Shown: in pieces, positions 42,131-54,026 of the stretch | How positions within the stretch are numbered: the first letter of the stretch is position 1 | How the letters are laid out: every line of letters starts with the position of its first letter | Assembly: GCA_947396885.1 (NCBI GenBank) | Contig: OX377204.1 | Location: forward strand, 2,604,001-2,668,000 | Reading direction: 5' to 3' | DNA: 64,000 nt | Source: Heligmosomoides polygyrus polygyrus | Taxonomy: Eukaryota > Nematoda > Chromadorea > Rhabditida > Heligmosomidae | Position numbers and translations under genes: made by a program | Notes under the pieces: generated by a model | Database searches by the model: none | Told to the model about the DNA's origin: nothing | The model's input: only the letters and a program-made list of their open reading frames with translations

Positions 42131-42539
42131 CCAGCACCTAAGAACTCTTCCACTGCCGTTCTGGAAGACCTTGTCCTGTCATCCTGTGGATCCTGGGTCC
42201 GTATTTCCCGCAGTTTTCTGCCTTTCAGAGCTGTTTCCTTGACTTTTTGCTGCCTCTTATATCTGGCAATCAAGAATTCCATTTTCTGAGATGTAGGAAC
42301 GCACATGTTACACATAGCACCATGAAGAGAAGTATCCCAAAAAAGGCGAGTTTCGACTTTTTTCCGGCAACTGTCGTAGCGCTCTAATGTAACAGAGTGT
42401 ACTAAAATTGCGTTCCCACATGTTTGATCTATCATTTTTGGTCTATTCGTCAATGATGAGTGTCTTTGTTTCCCGCGCTAGATATGTTCACCGTGATCTC
42501 AGATGCTGAATATACAATTGCAATGCTGACCAGCTACAA

Positions 42540-43690
42540 AATGGTCCTTCCCTGAGGGTTCTCATCATCACGATGCATATCAACGGAGCATCGGTGAGCA
42601 ACATCTCGAAAACGCTCTCGGTGAGTAGGAAACCCGTCTCGAAAACCATCAACGATACGAGGAGCTCCGTCCATTGAACGATCGACCTGGGAGAGGAAGA
42701 CCAGCTACCGCAACTTCAACTCAGATTGTCAAACGTGTTCGTGAGCTGGTGAGGTGGAATCCCAAGAGATGTCTGCGGATGATGGCAAAAGCGATAGAAG
42801 TTGGCAAAACTTTCATGAGCCGCACTGTCAATGAGAAGCTAAAACTGAGGTACTGTCACTGCCAGGATGTCCACATTCTTTTCACACACATGATGAAGAA
42901 TCGTGAAAAAAAATGCAAGGTACTCATCCAGCGTCTCAGCTCGTCACGCCACCGCGATGTCATTTTTTCAAACGAAAAATCTTTCGCTGTCGAAGCAGCG
43001 CTAAACCGCCAAAACAACCGTGTCCTTGCCAGAAAAACAGTTGCTGAAACTAAAAACGCGGGAAGGATCCATGGACGCTGCGGAAATCCGGATTCAGTCA
43101 TGGTTTTGGCCGCTGTCACCTAGGCAGCAAAGTTGCCGTTGTTTGTGTTAAAAAGGAGAGAAAATGGACTTGAAAATGTAAATCAAAGAAGTTTTGGAGA
43201 AGACTTTGATTTCCTGGGGTACGGCAATCTTCAAGGAGAAGCCGTTCATTTTCTAGCAGGAATCGGCACCACCTTATAGATCGAAGATCGTACAGAACTG
43301 GTGTCGCTCTTCCTGACTTTACCAGCTCGGAAAGTGGCCTCCGTACAACTTGGACTTCAACCCTATGGACTGCTCTGACTGGTCCTACTTGGACCTGTTC
43401 CGAGGCCTGTTCTGAATAACATCGATCGGTAGAGTCGCTGAAAGAAGGCTTTCTGAAGGCAAGGGGAAGAAACGCCAATGGAATACGTGCGTGCCACGCT
43501 GGATGTCTTTTCTCGTCCTCTGAAAGCCTGCATCCGTGCCAGAGGAAGTCGTTTTGAGATCTGATAATATAATTGTGTTTGAAAATATGTTGATAAAGTT
43601 ATGCTAGAATTTCGTGCTCTAATCTCTTTTACGTCCGTTTTTATGACGGTGAATAATTGGGAACGTAATTTTGGGACAACCTGTGGTAAG
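42540..43690 (+). pseudogene. Tc1/mariner-family transposase, decayed
   Basis: Plus-strand frames. Helix-turn-helix: INGASVSNISKTLSVSRKPV. Linker: DRPGRGRPATATSTQIVKRV, then ELVRWNPKRCLRMMAKAI. The catalytic part has VIFSNEKSFAVEAALNRQNN and the late block KWPPYNLDFNPMDCSDW, equivalent to WPPYSPDLNP. Stops at about 43122 and later break it. The right end gtaattttgggacaacctg resembles a Tc1-type terminus; the left terminus was not found. It is absent from duplicate A. Confidence 0.8.
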
Positions 43691-44155
43691 ATCTGTCTGC
43701 GTCGTTTAAAAACATAGCTTTCAGTTAACCACGTAGAAAGCTAACGGCTGCTGTTAAGCCCTTTTCTAGATCGCAATTTTCCAATTTTTCTTTTGTTAAT
43801 TACGCTGCAGCAGCAGCATTGAAGAAGAAAAGCTATCAGTTCGGCTAATTTGATGCTTTAGTTATTAACTGAAAGGAAGTTCTATTCTAGTCGCGAATGT
43901 GTTCAGCATTTGAAAATCGGAGCGCGTAAACTAAACAACAAAAAGCAATCTTATATCGTTTTAAGCCTCTAAACCAATGGCGCTTGAAAACCTAAATAAG
44001 GCGGTAGAAAATTTATTGTATAGCGGCTTTGAAATAACGGTTAAAGTCCAAAAAAGGGCTACAGCTAGATACCGATATATTTGTGAAACTAGTGGACAAG
44101 TGTAGTGAAGAATAAGTGTTGAATTGTTTCACGAAAAGTAGAATATATAGAGTGC

Positions 44156-44558
44156 GTATCGCGGAATGGTCGGCGATTCGGGCAACTGATCGACAAGAAG
44201 AGGCCGCGACTTGACAAGATGATCTTGCAGGGTGGCCGCGTTTGACTGGTTGATCGTCTCTTGCGGTGATCTAGATTTGATTATAGGTGGTAAAACCCCC
44301 TATACAAGGCGCTACCCAGTGTGCTAACCTGGTCATTGTTTCTCATTCATCGGTCAGATTAGGTTCTCGTTCGTATAAGCTCTTACAGTTCGCATAACAC
44401 AGTTCGTTAAATGTTATTAATGTATGTTGTTGTTAAAAAGGGTTTAATTACCCAACTTTGGGGTACCAATAAAGTGCACAACTACTGGTTCGTTGCGGAG
44501 TCGAGTCAATATTCAACGACAACTACGCTGAACCGCCACAGCCACAATCTTCACAGTA
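44156..44558. mobile_element. Solo-LTR-like insertion, duplicate B only
   Basis: About 400 bases interrupt sequence that is continuous in duplicate A near 17425. They contain a TATA-like ctatacaagg, a ccaataaag poly(A)-like signal near 44467 and short direct flanks (gtgcgta/gtatgta, imperfect). This fits a solo LTR; the family is unknown. Confidence 0.5.
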
Positions 44559-44597
44559 TGTATGTACAGGGAAGTAGATAATGATTCCCAAATTATT

Positions 44598-47500
44598 TTA
44601 GCGGATTAGTTTAAAGGTAGAATTTTCAAAGTCACCTTCTTCTCCCTGTTGCTGTTTCGATGTCACCTGACTGGACACGTGCGACACTGGAGCCACTCGT
44701 GATACTCGAGAAACTTCTGACCTAATTGTTCTGAAAGGAGATAACATCTGGATGAATGCGTTGGCAATTAAGTGCGATCGAAATAAGGAGTACAAGCTAC
44801 CTACTTATTCAGAATCAAGTATGGTAGTGCAACAGCATCGAAGTATGCAATGTTTGACGCCTCGAATATCGTCATATCAACAGCGGTTTCGAGTCCTCCA
44901 CCGAACTCCCAGAACAGCAGAAACGCCAGTTCAATGAGAACCATTAGAAATATCTTAAGGAAGGTGAGAATAGAATTTTTAGAATATTCGAATAGTTTTG
45001 AATTTATGAAAAAATTCTAATCCAAATTCGAAAATTCCCAAAAATTTCTAATTTTTATATGGATTCGAATGTAATCGAAAAATACGGTTTTGAATAATAA
45101 AATCGGAATACATCCAAAAAATGCACTGCATTTTCATGAACACATGAATTCAAATACATTCAAAAAATAAGATTTTTTGAGTATTCGAACTCGAGTATTC
45201 AAATTTGAATGAAAATCGTTCGAATGCTTAAATGTTGTAATAAGTGCGCGAAAAAGGAAAAACATACGAACGACTGAACAGAATTTTCACCAAATACCAT
45301 GCTCCATAAAATTTTTTGAGTTCTTCAGTGCCTCTAATCTCCTTGGAAGTTTTCTGACTTCTCCTGCTTACTCCTCCATATAGACGCATGAAAGCGCAGG
45401 CATCTGTCGAGTGTACCACCGCGTAGCATCAAGGGTTCTTGGTGTTCTGCCCAGGCCAACCAAGCATTCCATCGGCCCCATAGTTGGATAATTGGCGCCA
45501 GAAATCTTGTCTTGGAAAGCTAAATCACACCTTTCCATCGATTAACTACGGCAAGCCATTGTGTGGGCCAAATTCTTATTTAAACTGCATTCAGTATGTA
45601 TTTGTATATGTATGTTGAATGAGTGTGAGGGATGCACAGCTCAAAGAAGTTGATTAACTAGTTGCCCGTACCTGCTGTAACATGTACCTGGTGTAAGGCC
45701 ATTGTTTAACATTCGCTGAAAACACAAAACATTGTATAAATCAGAAGCTGAGAAAAATGAGTGAAGCACAGCTCACAGTAAACCCTTATTCAACAACTTA
45801 GATTGAAATAAATGTGTGGAGATGTGTAGGAAATAAGCTGATTTAAACTACCATTAACCTAACCTATTGTACTTTCACGACTGCAAATGTCGAGGAGAGG
45901 TCGAAATTTTTTTCCGCCCAAACCTCGCCCAGGGGGTTATTTGGGGTGCTGATCACGAATCTGACATTCGTTTTTTTAAATTTCGGCTAAATTCGGTGGG
46001 TTACGGTGGGCACGGGTGACGGTGCAATAATATATCCCCAATTTCGAGACTCCGTAGCTCTTTGGGTTCAAGGACTCAGCGAAAACGAAACATGTTTTTC
46101 TACTGTATGAGGGGTGAATATTCTCGCAGTACTATCCGTTTCCCCGTTCCGACCTACGTCTGAGACCCTTCAATGGTTAATAATAGACGAATGAAAAATA
46201 GTAACACACAACACTGCGAGTATAGTAAGTATAAGATGACTACGTTGTTTAAGGCAAAGATCAAATACAAGCAGAACTGATAAAACATGTGAACAACAAA
46301 CAAACAAACAAACGAAATTACTGACCAAGAGTGATAAAACTTCTAATGAACATAATGAAGATGCTATGGCTTCAACAAAAAGTTCGAGACTTTCCGCTTG
46401 AAGTATCTATGGTCTGGCGAAAGAGCATTCTTTTTGTCAGCCCGAGGTACATGAAGGTGCCAGTTCTGTATATGAGAAATTGGCTCTCAGTGAAGTTTTA
46501 GCCCTACCAAATGCAATTTTGTTCTGCGCGCCTGACTGACGATACAAGCCTTGATATAAGCTGCTTAAAAAGAATGAAGTGTGCTAGCTTGTTACGCGAT
46601 TTCAAGGTGAAGTCTATTTGTTTCGCACTGAGACCTTAAACATGCGCCGTATGCGCTGTTGGGTCAAGGGAATATCCTGTGAACCTTTCGTTCACATTTT
46701 CGTAATTAGTGGCAGCACAACTCACCTGCATGGTCATTCTCATGTCTCGGCTTGTGTGCAGCGATAAATTTCTTCTAAAAAATAGTATGGAGAATACGAC
46801 AGGATAGACAACCAAGTGTACGGCTGCTGAGGCATAATTGTTCACGCTGTTCATGCTGGAATGAGACCAGGTGAATTCATTCCGTCAAACTATGGTAGCT
46901 ATTAAGCAGTCTGATAGCACAACACTTACTTTCAGTGGACTCCAGAAACAACACACCTAGGACTTATATTAGGGTGACCAGAAAGTATCTGCAGAAATAC
47001 GACACTTTTTTCAAAATAACACCATTTTTTATCAACATTTTAATAATCAACCAAATAATTTCCGTCAACATCGACTACTCTCCTCCAACGTTTCACAAGA
47101 CCTCGAATTCCTCTGGCGTAGAAATTCGACGCCTTGAAGGCGAAGAAAGCTCGGAGGTCATTTTCGAGGTGGTCACGATCTTCATAACGCTTCCCTTCCA
47201 GATGATGCTGAAGTGATCGAAAAAGGTGGTAGTCGCTTGGGAACATCTGGGGTCTGGACTGTACGGTGGATGCGGCGGATTTTCCCATCCGAGTTTCAGA
47301 ATTTTCTGAGAAGCCGTCTTCGCGATGTGTGGGCGCGCGTTATCGTGCAGCAGTCGAACTTTGTCGGGCCTGGACCGTTCCTTGCACATCTTGTCGGCCA
47401 GTTTCCACAGTTCGGTAGCGTAGACCTCGGCATTGACAGTCGTGCTGTCAGGCAGCAGCTCGAAATGATAGATCCTATGAACTCCCCACCAGACGCTCAG

Positions 47501-50500
47501 CATGACTTTTCTCGCATGAATTTCACATTTTACGAAAGATTTCGGCACTTCATCGCGTTGGCACCACGCACATTTATGAGCGTGGTTGACGTAGAGGACC
47601 CATTTTTCGTCTCCTGTGACGATGTTGGAGCTGCGACTTCGGGAGAGCAGCTGAGTGCATATGTCCAGAAGTCTTCGCCGGTTGTCGTCGGTCAGTTCGT
47701 GTGGCAGCCACTGACTGAGCTTTTTAACCATCCCGAGAGATCGCGGTCCATATTTCACGATGGATCGGGAACAGCCAAGAGCAGCAGCAAAATAACGCAC
47801 ACCTTCATATGGATGCTGCTCTGCCAGTTCCCTCAGTTCATCCAAAGATATCGTTGTTCGTCAACCAGAGCGAGGCTCATCTTCGAGACTCCTGTTCCCG
47901 CTTCTGACGCGTTCGAACCAGCTATACACAGATCGTACAGAAGACATTTCAGAGCCGAATACTCGACACAAGTTTCGATAGGCTTCTGCAGCGGAGTGTT
48001 TCAAACTCGTAAAGGAGTACATGTCTAATATGGGTAGCCAGTTCGGCCATCGTGCAGTGAAATAGACAAGGAAGATGGAGTATGATATGCTATGCGGATA
48101 GAGAAGGATAGTGTCTTTATATAGCACTTATGCTGAAATCTTCGGAACATTCTAGAAAAAATCTGGAACATTGCGAAATTTTCTGCAGATACCTTCTGGA
48201 CACCATGACACCTTACAACACTACTGGAATGTACACCCCTGCTCTATAGCGAATCATCAAGAACAGCTATGATCTCTTATGGGGCAGTTATGCTTATTTA
48301 GTTTAAGTATTTAACTCCGATGTGCACTGAATTGAAGTACTTACTAAGACAGGACATATTTGAGAGGCAGCTTGAGCAGAATCGACGACAATACTTCGGG
48401 ATCATACACGAAGCCCATCAAGTCGCTCTGATTCATTGCGATGAATGCTATCGTATACAGCGCAATAAGAAGAAGCAAAAACTGAAAGAAATGTGTACTT
48501 GGTCACTTGCTGGTGTTGCTCTACCATTCTGTACCTTCAACAGTGGCGTCTTCATCACAGCTTTCGCTCTTGTTGGAAACGCTGTTGCGATTAGGCGGTG
48601 AAGCGCCAGCAGAATATGGAGAGGCGTGGTCGTAAAGAACGACACTATGCTCAATGTGCCCACAATCTAAATCCGACTAGATCAACTCACTAGGTGTTAC
48701 AAAAGTTCGCTGCATAATAAAACTATAAGGAGAAAGGACGGTACTACTCAATCCCTACCGAGATGCGCCACGCATTCTATTTATACCGGGTGTCGCGGAG
48801 GCAATATGAATGCGTATTTAGATATAGGGTGACTTATGGTGGCCAGCCGATAAACAAGTCAGCGCTTTATACTACCCAGACAAGCCTGGTACCAATTGAC
48901 CAACCCCGAACGGATGGAAGGATTAGCTGACCTGGGCGGAAAACCCGAACTAGGAACCTTGTATCGGGTGTACGCGAGAACAGGCACCTCCCCCGACTGC
49001 GCTACACTCGTCCACTGTGTAATTTACCTGCAATATGCTCACCCGGTACGGTCGCTTCCACTCGTCGAGGTCAAGAAACAGCATCGCCATGAACGATGCA
49101 ACAATCTCCCAAACACAGTAGTTAACGCCAACTAGAGATATGAGAAGTAGAAGAGTGAAGGCGAATTTCACCTGCCATCCGCATTGTCGCCGAACAGCCT
49201 AAAAGCTGATGGTGAGGACAAGTATACTGAAACTACTTTCAGTATCAGCAATCCAGGTTCTTTTCAGTGTAGTAACGTAGTCAGGATTCCCGCCTCTTTG
49301 CTCTAGATTCGCACCTCGTTTCACTAGCCCAAAATGTCGTCGTAGTTGCTTTTCTAGTAATTGCGTTTCTTGTTCGCGATCGGTTATCGATTTTTCTTGT
49401 CCTAACGTGTCGGTCGCTCGCCGTTATTTGACTGCGTACTCTCTGTACTCTCTGTCCCTTCAGATATACATATACACACTATTTCGCACCATTTCTCTCT
49501 ACGTGTCGACCACTACGCACTATACTTCTGGAGTATCAGTTTGGGACTGGCTTGCGAACGACGGCCCGGCACACGATCATTTTCGTCGACGACGCCCGCA
49601 CGAGTAGCCGTGAGTTTTCCTCTCCTATGCACTAGTTCTCGTCTCCCGTTGGTGGTTGCATGTCTCTTGTTGTTGTATCTCACTTCGCAGACCTAGCTTG
49701 TTTTTTATGTTGTCGCTTAGCTTCTCCTAGGTTCACTATGTTGCTTAGTCGGTTTCTATGTTTTGATTCTTAACGCTGTAACTTAGTTTGTCCTAAGTTC
49801 ACTTCTGTCGTTCGGTTCTTTTAGTTTAGTATGTGTTCGTTCGTCGGGCATGTAAATTTATGTAAGTAATGTAAGATAAAGTTTACTTACCCAAGTTTGA
49901 GGTTGCGTTGCAAAAGTCACGCGTGGCATCGGTGAGCGACCGCTAATATCTCTGGTGTTATTTTACGACTATACTCATTTTCCACCGCAACTCGATCACA
50001 ACAAGGACCTACTAGGGAAGGTCTGAAGGTCTGAACGGGGAAAGCGAGTCATAGGGAAACTCCTGTTTATGTTTGCTTTTCGTTCAATGGCTTGGCAAAA
50101 AAGAAACACATTTTTTGCTTTTTTTTCTCAATCGTGCTTGATTTCCAGTCTGCAATTAGCTGGCTGTCTTAAGTGTTTTGTTTTAAATTTGCCCACGTTT
50201 TGACTTTTCTGACTGTGACACGACTAATGTGATGTATTCAATGAATAAATTAATTTTTGTACTAACAGAAGGATGGAGATTCTTCCTATACGACTTACTT
50301 TCCCCGTCCATAGATACTCTTCAGGGTCTTCCCTTGTTAGATGACCACAAAGGTGCTCTGGCTGTTGTACATATGAGTGGCCCCAAATCATCATCAACAA
50401 ATTCGTCCTACATCAACTCAGACTTGTTATTTAAGAACTGGTTTACTCTTCTTCTTTCTTTTTCTTCTTTTTCTAAAATGTGTTGTCTAAAATGTTTTTC

Positions 50501-50729
50501 TAAAATGTCAATGTTCGAAACTTCCTGAGATTTGCTCAATTTTTCGGCAACGACCTCTGCGGAAGAGCAGAGCAGAGTCTCGACTAGAATACAAAATCAC
50601 ACTTACGGTTAGAAATAATACGTGTAGTAATATAGAGAGAACGCTTATGACTATAAGTGCAGCACAGGCGTATATACGATCAAGGCCTTGGAACAAATGT
50701 ATGCCCTGAGATGAGGTAGTGTTGTTCAT
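44598..50729 (-). CDS. Seven-transmembrane receptor B (nematode chemoreceptor-like), 7 exons
   Basis: Minus-strand paralogue of receptor A. Exons: 50729-50607, 49198-49043, 48666-48535, 48481-48345, 46855-46726, 44953-44805, 44730-44598 (stop TAA). Exon lengths 123, 156, 132, 137, 130, 149, 133 equal those of copy A except the last. Donors include GTAAGT and GTGAGT; junction codons TA|C (Tyr) and AA|A (Lys) restore frame. The product is 319 residues: N-glycosylated N-terminus, TM1 about 19-40, TM2 52-71, TM3 97-119 with HRLIATAFP, TM4 138-152, TM5 188-208, TM6 227-243, TM7 258-274 with ALPYLILNK, basic tail. Length and layout fit nematode serpentine chemoreceptors, probably SRX-like. Such receptors act in sensory neuron membranes. 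The weakest site is the exon 6 acceptor, CTTAAG. Confidence 0.82.
44960..45240. repeat. AT-rich stretch with repeated attcgaat
   Basis: Degenerate short units around attcgaa on both strands, within intron 5 of receptor B. It has no coding content. Confidence 0.5.
45436..45480 (+). repeat. Short fragment of SINE family 1, opposite orientation
   Basis: gcccaggccaaccaagc plus ttccat is the reverse complement of the family 1 ggcttggttggcctgggc block. Confidence 0.5.
45690..46178. mobile_element. Truncated CCAGGGAAGGGT-family foldback in intron 5 of receptor B
   Basis: The right part matches the foldback arm (aaaacgaaacatgtttttct, then gacctacgtctgagaccctt at 46150-46170). The left terminus is missing. 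Confidence 0.6.
46970..48208 (-). mobile_element. Mariner transposon in intron 4 of receptor B, near-complete
   Basis: Terminal repeats GGTGACCAGAAAGTATCTGC and, mirrored, GGTGTCCAGAAGGTATCTGC bound about 1.24 kb. The minus-strand transposase has all three catalytic aspartates: VTGDEKWVLY, LLHDNARPHIA and PPHPPYSPD. The N-terminal helix-turn-helix (SAAEAYRNLCRVFG) and C-terminus (WRRVVDVDGNYLVDY) are present. A frameshift lies in the N-terminal region, another near 47850, and another just after PPYSPD near 47270, so it is not active as written. Duplicate A lacks it (near 19560). Mariner of the irritans/mauritiana group; exact subfamily not assigned. Confidence 0.88.
48760..49016 (-). repeat. 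tRNA-derived SINE, family 1, in receptor B intron 2
   Basis: Same insertion as 21405-21660, hence older than the duplication. A box (tagcgcagtcgggggagg) intact on the minus strand. Confidence 0.65.
49223..50000. mobile_element. Solo-LTR-like 778-bp insertion in intron 1 of receptor B
   Basis: The 5-bp direct repeat ACAAG flanks it (49218-49222 and 50001-50005). Duplicate A has the uninterrupted sequence (gaagacaaggactta near 21861). The interior holds pyrimidine-rich non-coding sequence, a tatacatatacac stretch near 49465 and gataaag near 49877. No reading frame is convincing. Size and target duplication fit a solo LTR. Confidence 0.7.
50012..50337. mobile_element. Short MITE, CCAGGGAAGGGT family, intron 1 of receptor B
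   Basis: Counterpart of 21872-22206: ctagggaaggtctgaaggtc at the left and its mirror at 50315-50337. It is shared by both duplicates. Confidence 0.65.
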
Positions 50730-51037
50730 TGCAGAAAAAGTTGCCTGTTTTCCTAAAATTACCGCAGTTACGAATCACGCATTTTTAGAACCGCGGCAGG
50801 TTTTACTGTGTATCGATAAGCACAATCTGTTCGAGCATACAGTACTAAAGGTCGAGACAAGCGACTCATGAGGTACAACGACGAAAAGGTAAGTAGAATG
50901 GGCGAGAGAGTCAATAACAGAAATGTAGTGGGCGTGGATCCGTACTACTCGCCTCAGCACGTTTTGTGGACCACACTGCACTTCGACGCATTGCCACCCC
51001 CACGCCTCGTTGAAGTGCTGAACTAAGAAATAAGGCA

Positions 51038-51078
51038 AATTTATTTATTTATCTTTTTATTTATTTATTTATTTAAGG
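51038..51078. repeat. ATTT-type microsatellite upstream of receptor B
   Basis: Counterpart of 24857-24901, slightly shorter. Confidence 0.9.
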
Positions 51079-51194
51079 CTTAAACAATTCTCTAGCCTGG
51101 AGAGTGTAAGAGAACAAAAAGAAACGACACATAATGAAGAACTTGCGGCCATCAGCCATGTAAACAACAGACCACAAGAAAAGATTTTGAAGCA

Positions 51195-52398
51195 CTATTT
51201 GATATTTCCCCTAGTCATGTCTAGTCATGTATGTAGATCGACAACACCCAGTTCTTGTTTGACTCTTCTATTTCACTGAAGTTCGTTGCTTGTTTGTTCG
51301 TATTGATCCAGTTCTATCTAGCGTCTGGCGTTTGCAATCTGATAAAGATAAACATCGACAAAAACACAAACATATCAAGATACACCACTTGGTACACCGT
51401 TTAGGCTTTTTCGTCATTAAAGGCTCATGAAGAACAGTACGTTTTTCGCGTAGACGTTATAGACGATGCAGGGCGCACCGTTTTTACTGCAGGGAAATTC
51501 GTTTTCAAGAGACGATTTGACCTACCTGCGTGATTATAATTAATACGAAACTCGTATGTAAAGCATTTCAAATGCCAGACGAGAGAGAGGTACTGCTTCT
51601 TCTAACGACAGCTGACATATTATCAGTGCTAAAATGAGTTGCTATTAAGCTGATGGCAAGCAAAGCAGATCATTCAAGATCTGAAAGATCCAGACCACTT
51701 AAGAGCAGCTGACGTATTTTTGTGGGATGTGAACCCGTGCACTTTACACTAGGGCAGGTGATGTCATGGGAAATATGCTGAGTTTTTTCATGGGAATCGT
51801 TGCAAGCGAAGGTTCAAAGTAATTGGAGATTCCGGTCGTTTAATCAGAAAGCTTTTCCAAATGTAAATCCTTAAAGTGCATGTAAGACCTTTAGCGGTTA
51901 TACCGTTCCTGACCAATTTTTTCATTGCTGAAAATCACTAAAAGAAAAATAATTAAAGCAGAAAAAACCTGTAGAGAAACCTGTACTTTTTTTCCTACAC
52001 ACGTATCATATATGATACCACTTTGCCGTCAAAACTGAACGCTTTTCAAATCAAATTGTTCATTTTTCATGTCAAACTGAACACTCTTCTGAACGAAATT
52101 GATGCTTCTGAAATTTAAGCGAACATCTCCCAAATCGAAGCGACCTTACAAATTAAACTACAAGCCCTTCAAGACGGTTAGAGAAAATTTTATTCAAGGA
52201 AAATTTTGATATGACTTTCTTTTAAAAAATTCTTCAATTTACCTACCCACTAAGTAAACGCGATGTTTGTAATTTTCGAAAATTTTTATTTTTTTAGAAA
52301 ATGCAGCGGCCTAAAGTTTGTTTTAAATAGCAAGAAGTCAACCTCGTCTAAGACGTATTGATTTTTATTCGATTAATAGATAGATATAGATAAATATG
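51195..52398. other. No gene recognised; duplicate-shared and AT-rich sequence
   Basis: 51230-51385 and 51575-51905 match duplicate A. 52010-52200 has the ~20-nt AT-rich units (aaactgaacactcttctga). Nothing coding was found. Confidence 0.45.
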
Positions 52399-52415
52399 TA
52401 TATTAGATACTTACT

Positions 52416-54026
52416 TTACTTTGATACTTTGATGGTCCTTTGTCGGCTGGAGGTCTTCTCAGCGGGGACCACAACTCTTCCAGACCGCTCGATCTCTGGC
52501 TGCTTGCATCCAGTGAGGCAGACTCCGCTCTCTGAAACATCTTGAGAATGAGTCTGCCCATCGCGTTGGCGGTCGTCCCAGTGGTCTCTTATGGTCAGGT
52601 GTCCGGCCCAGCGATATTTGGACTTCTTCATGTACTGCAGCAGGTCTGCTAATTGCGACTTCTCCTGTAGCTCCGAGCTTCGTAGGCCTTCTTGCCATTG
52701 CTGACGAAGGCTTGTCCTTAGAAGACATCTCTCCAGTGCACGATGCGTAGTTTGCATCGCTCTGGCGATTGTCTTGTTGTCGGGCCAGGTTTCCGTCGCG
52801 TAACACATCGCTGGCAGTACAGAGGCGTTGAATATCGAGGCCCTGAGGCCGGGATCCTTGACCTGATCGGTGACTTCGCGAATCGAACTGAAGGCTGCCC
52901 ATGCTGCGCGTCTCCTGCGGGCGATTTCAGGAGCGAGGTCGTTATCCATTTCCAGCTCTCTTCCCAGATAGACGTAGGAGTCGACCTGTTGCAGAGCGAC
53001 TCCATTTAACCTTACGAGTCCCGTGTCACACCACTGGTTGACCATAAACTGCGCTTTGGACATATTCATGTCCAATCCAATCTTCATACCTGCCACATTG
53101 AGCTCGTTCAGCATTTCCTCGACTTCTGCCGTGCTGGTAGAGATGAGAACAATATCGTCGGCGAAGCGAAGGTTGCTGATCCGTTTACCGTCGACAAGGT
53201 AGCCTTTATCGTCCCAGTTCAAGTCTTTCATGGCATCCTGGAGTGTCGCTGTGAATAGCTTGGGAGAAATCGTGTCTCCCTGCCGTACTCCTTTCCCGAT
53301 AGGAATTTTAAGCTTTCGATCGAACAGCTGGATGGTAGTCAATGTGTACGAGAAGCATTCGTCGAGAAGTCGGATGTAGGGCGATGGTATACCAGCGTGC
53401 ACAAGTGCGTTCAAAAAGGCGTTGATTTCCACAGAGTCCAACGCTTTCCGGTAATCCACGAAGACAAGGACAAGTGGGAGGTGATATTAGCGCCTCCTCT
53501 CGATGAGCTGTGAGACAGTCTGAATATGGTCCATGCAGGAGAAATCCTTGCGAAACCCTGCTTGCTCCACTGGCTAATATTCATCCAAGCAACGCTCCAT
53601 GCGGTTAAGCAGTATCTTGGTGAAGATCTTGTACACAACCGAGAGAAGACTGATGGGTCGATAGTTGTTGATATCCTCCTGCTGACCTTTTTTGAAGATT
53701 AAAACTGTTTTCGACTCCTTCCATGAGTCCTGAATCCTACCAAGTCGAAGGTAGTGGTTGAAATGCTTGGCAAGAAGTGAGCAGAGGGTACTGCCACCCG
53801 CACGAAGGAGATCAGCAGAAATGCCGTCCGGTCCGGGAGCAGTGCCCGGCTTCATCCTTCTGATAGCATGAGCAACTTCTGATTCCAGAATGGGAGGTAC
53901 TTCCTCAGCTGGTGGCATCAAGCATTTCGGGACAGTGATGGAAGAACGGAACAGATCTGTGTAGAATTCCTGAACGATGGCCTCCATCGCTCTTCGAGAC
54001 GTTTGCGTTGTTCCATCCTTATCCAC
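52416..54026 (-). pseudogene. RTE reverse transcriptase, two frames
   Basis: The first frame (54026-53574) has MKPGTAPGPDGISADLLRAG and INNYRPISLLSVVYKIFTKI and ends at an in-frame stop (LDEY*PVEQAGFRK). After a further stop near 53488 the second frame (53459-52416) holds the palm VDYRKALDSVEINAF, KGVRQGDTISPKLF, the active site RFADDIVLIS and the C-terminal region with YKW-like SKYRWAGHL. A deletion near 52600 removes part of the C-terminal segment that the copy at 56838 retains. It is not functional as written. Confidence 0.88.

Noticed and set aside
46381..46570. Possible extra receptor B exon between exons 5 and 6
   Set aside because: The frame is not hydrophobic, has no conserved acceptor in copy A, and is not needed because exon 5 joins exon 6 in phase.
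47213..48028. Plus-strand frame of 271 codons
   Set aside because: It is antisense to the mariner transposase at 46970-48208, whose minus-strand motifs are unmistakable.
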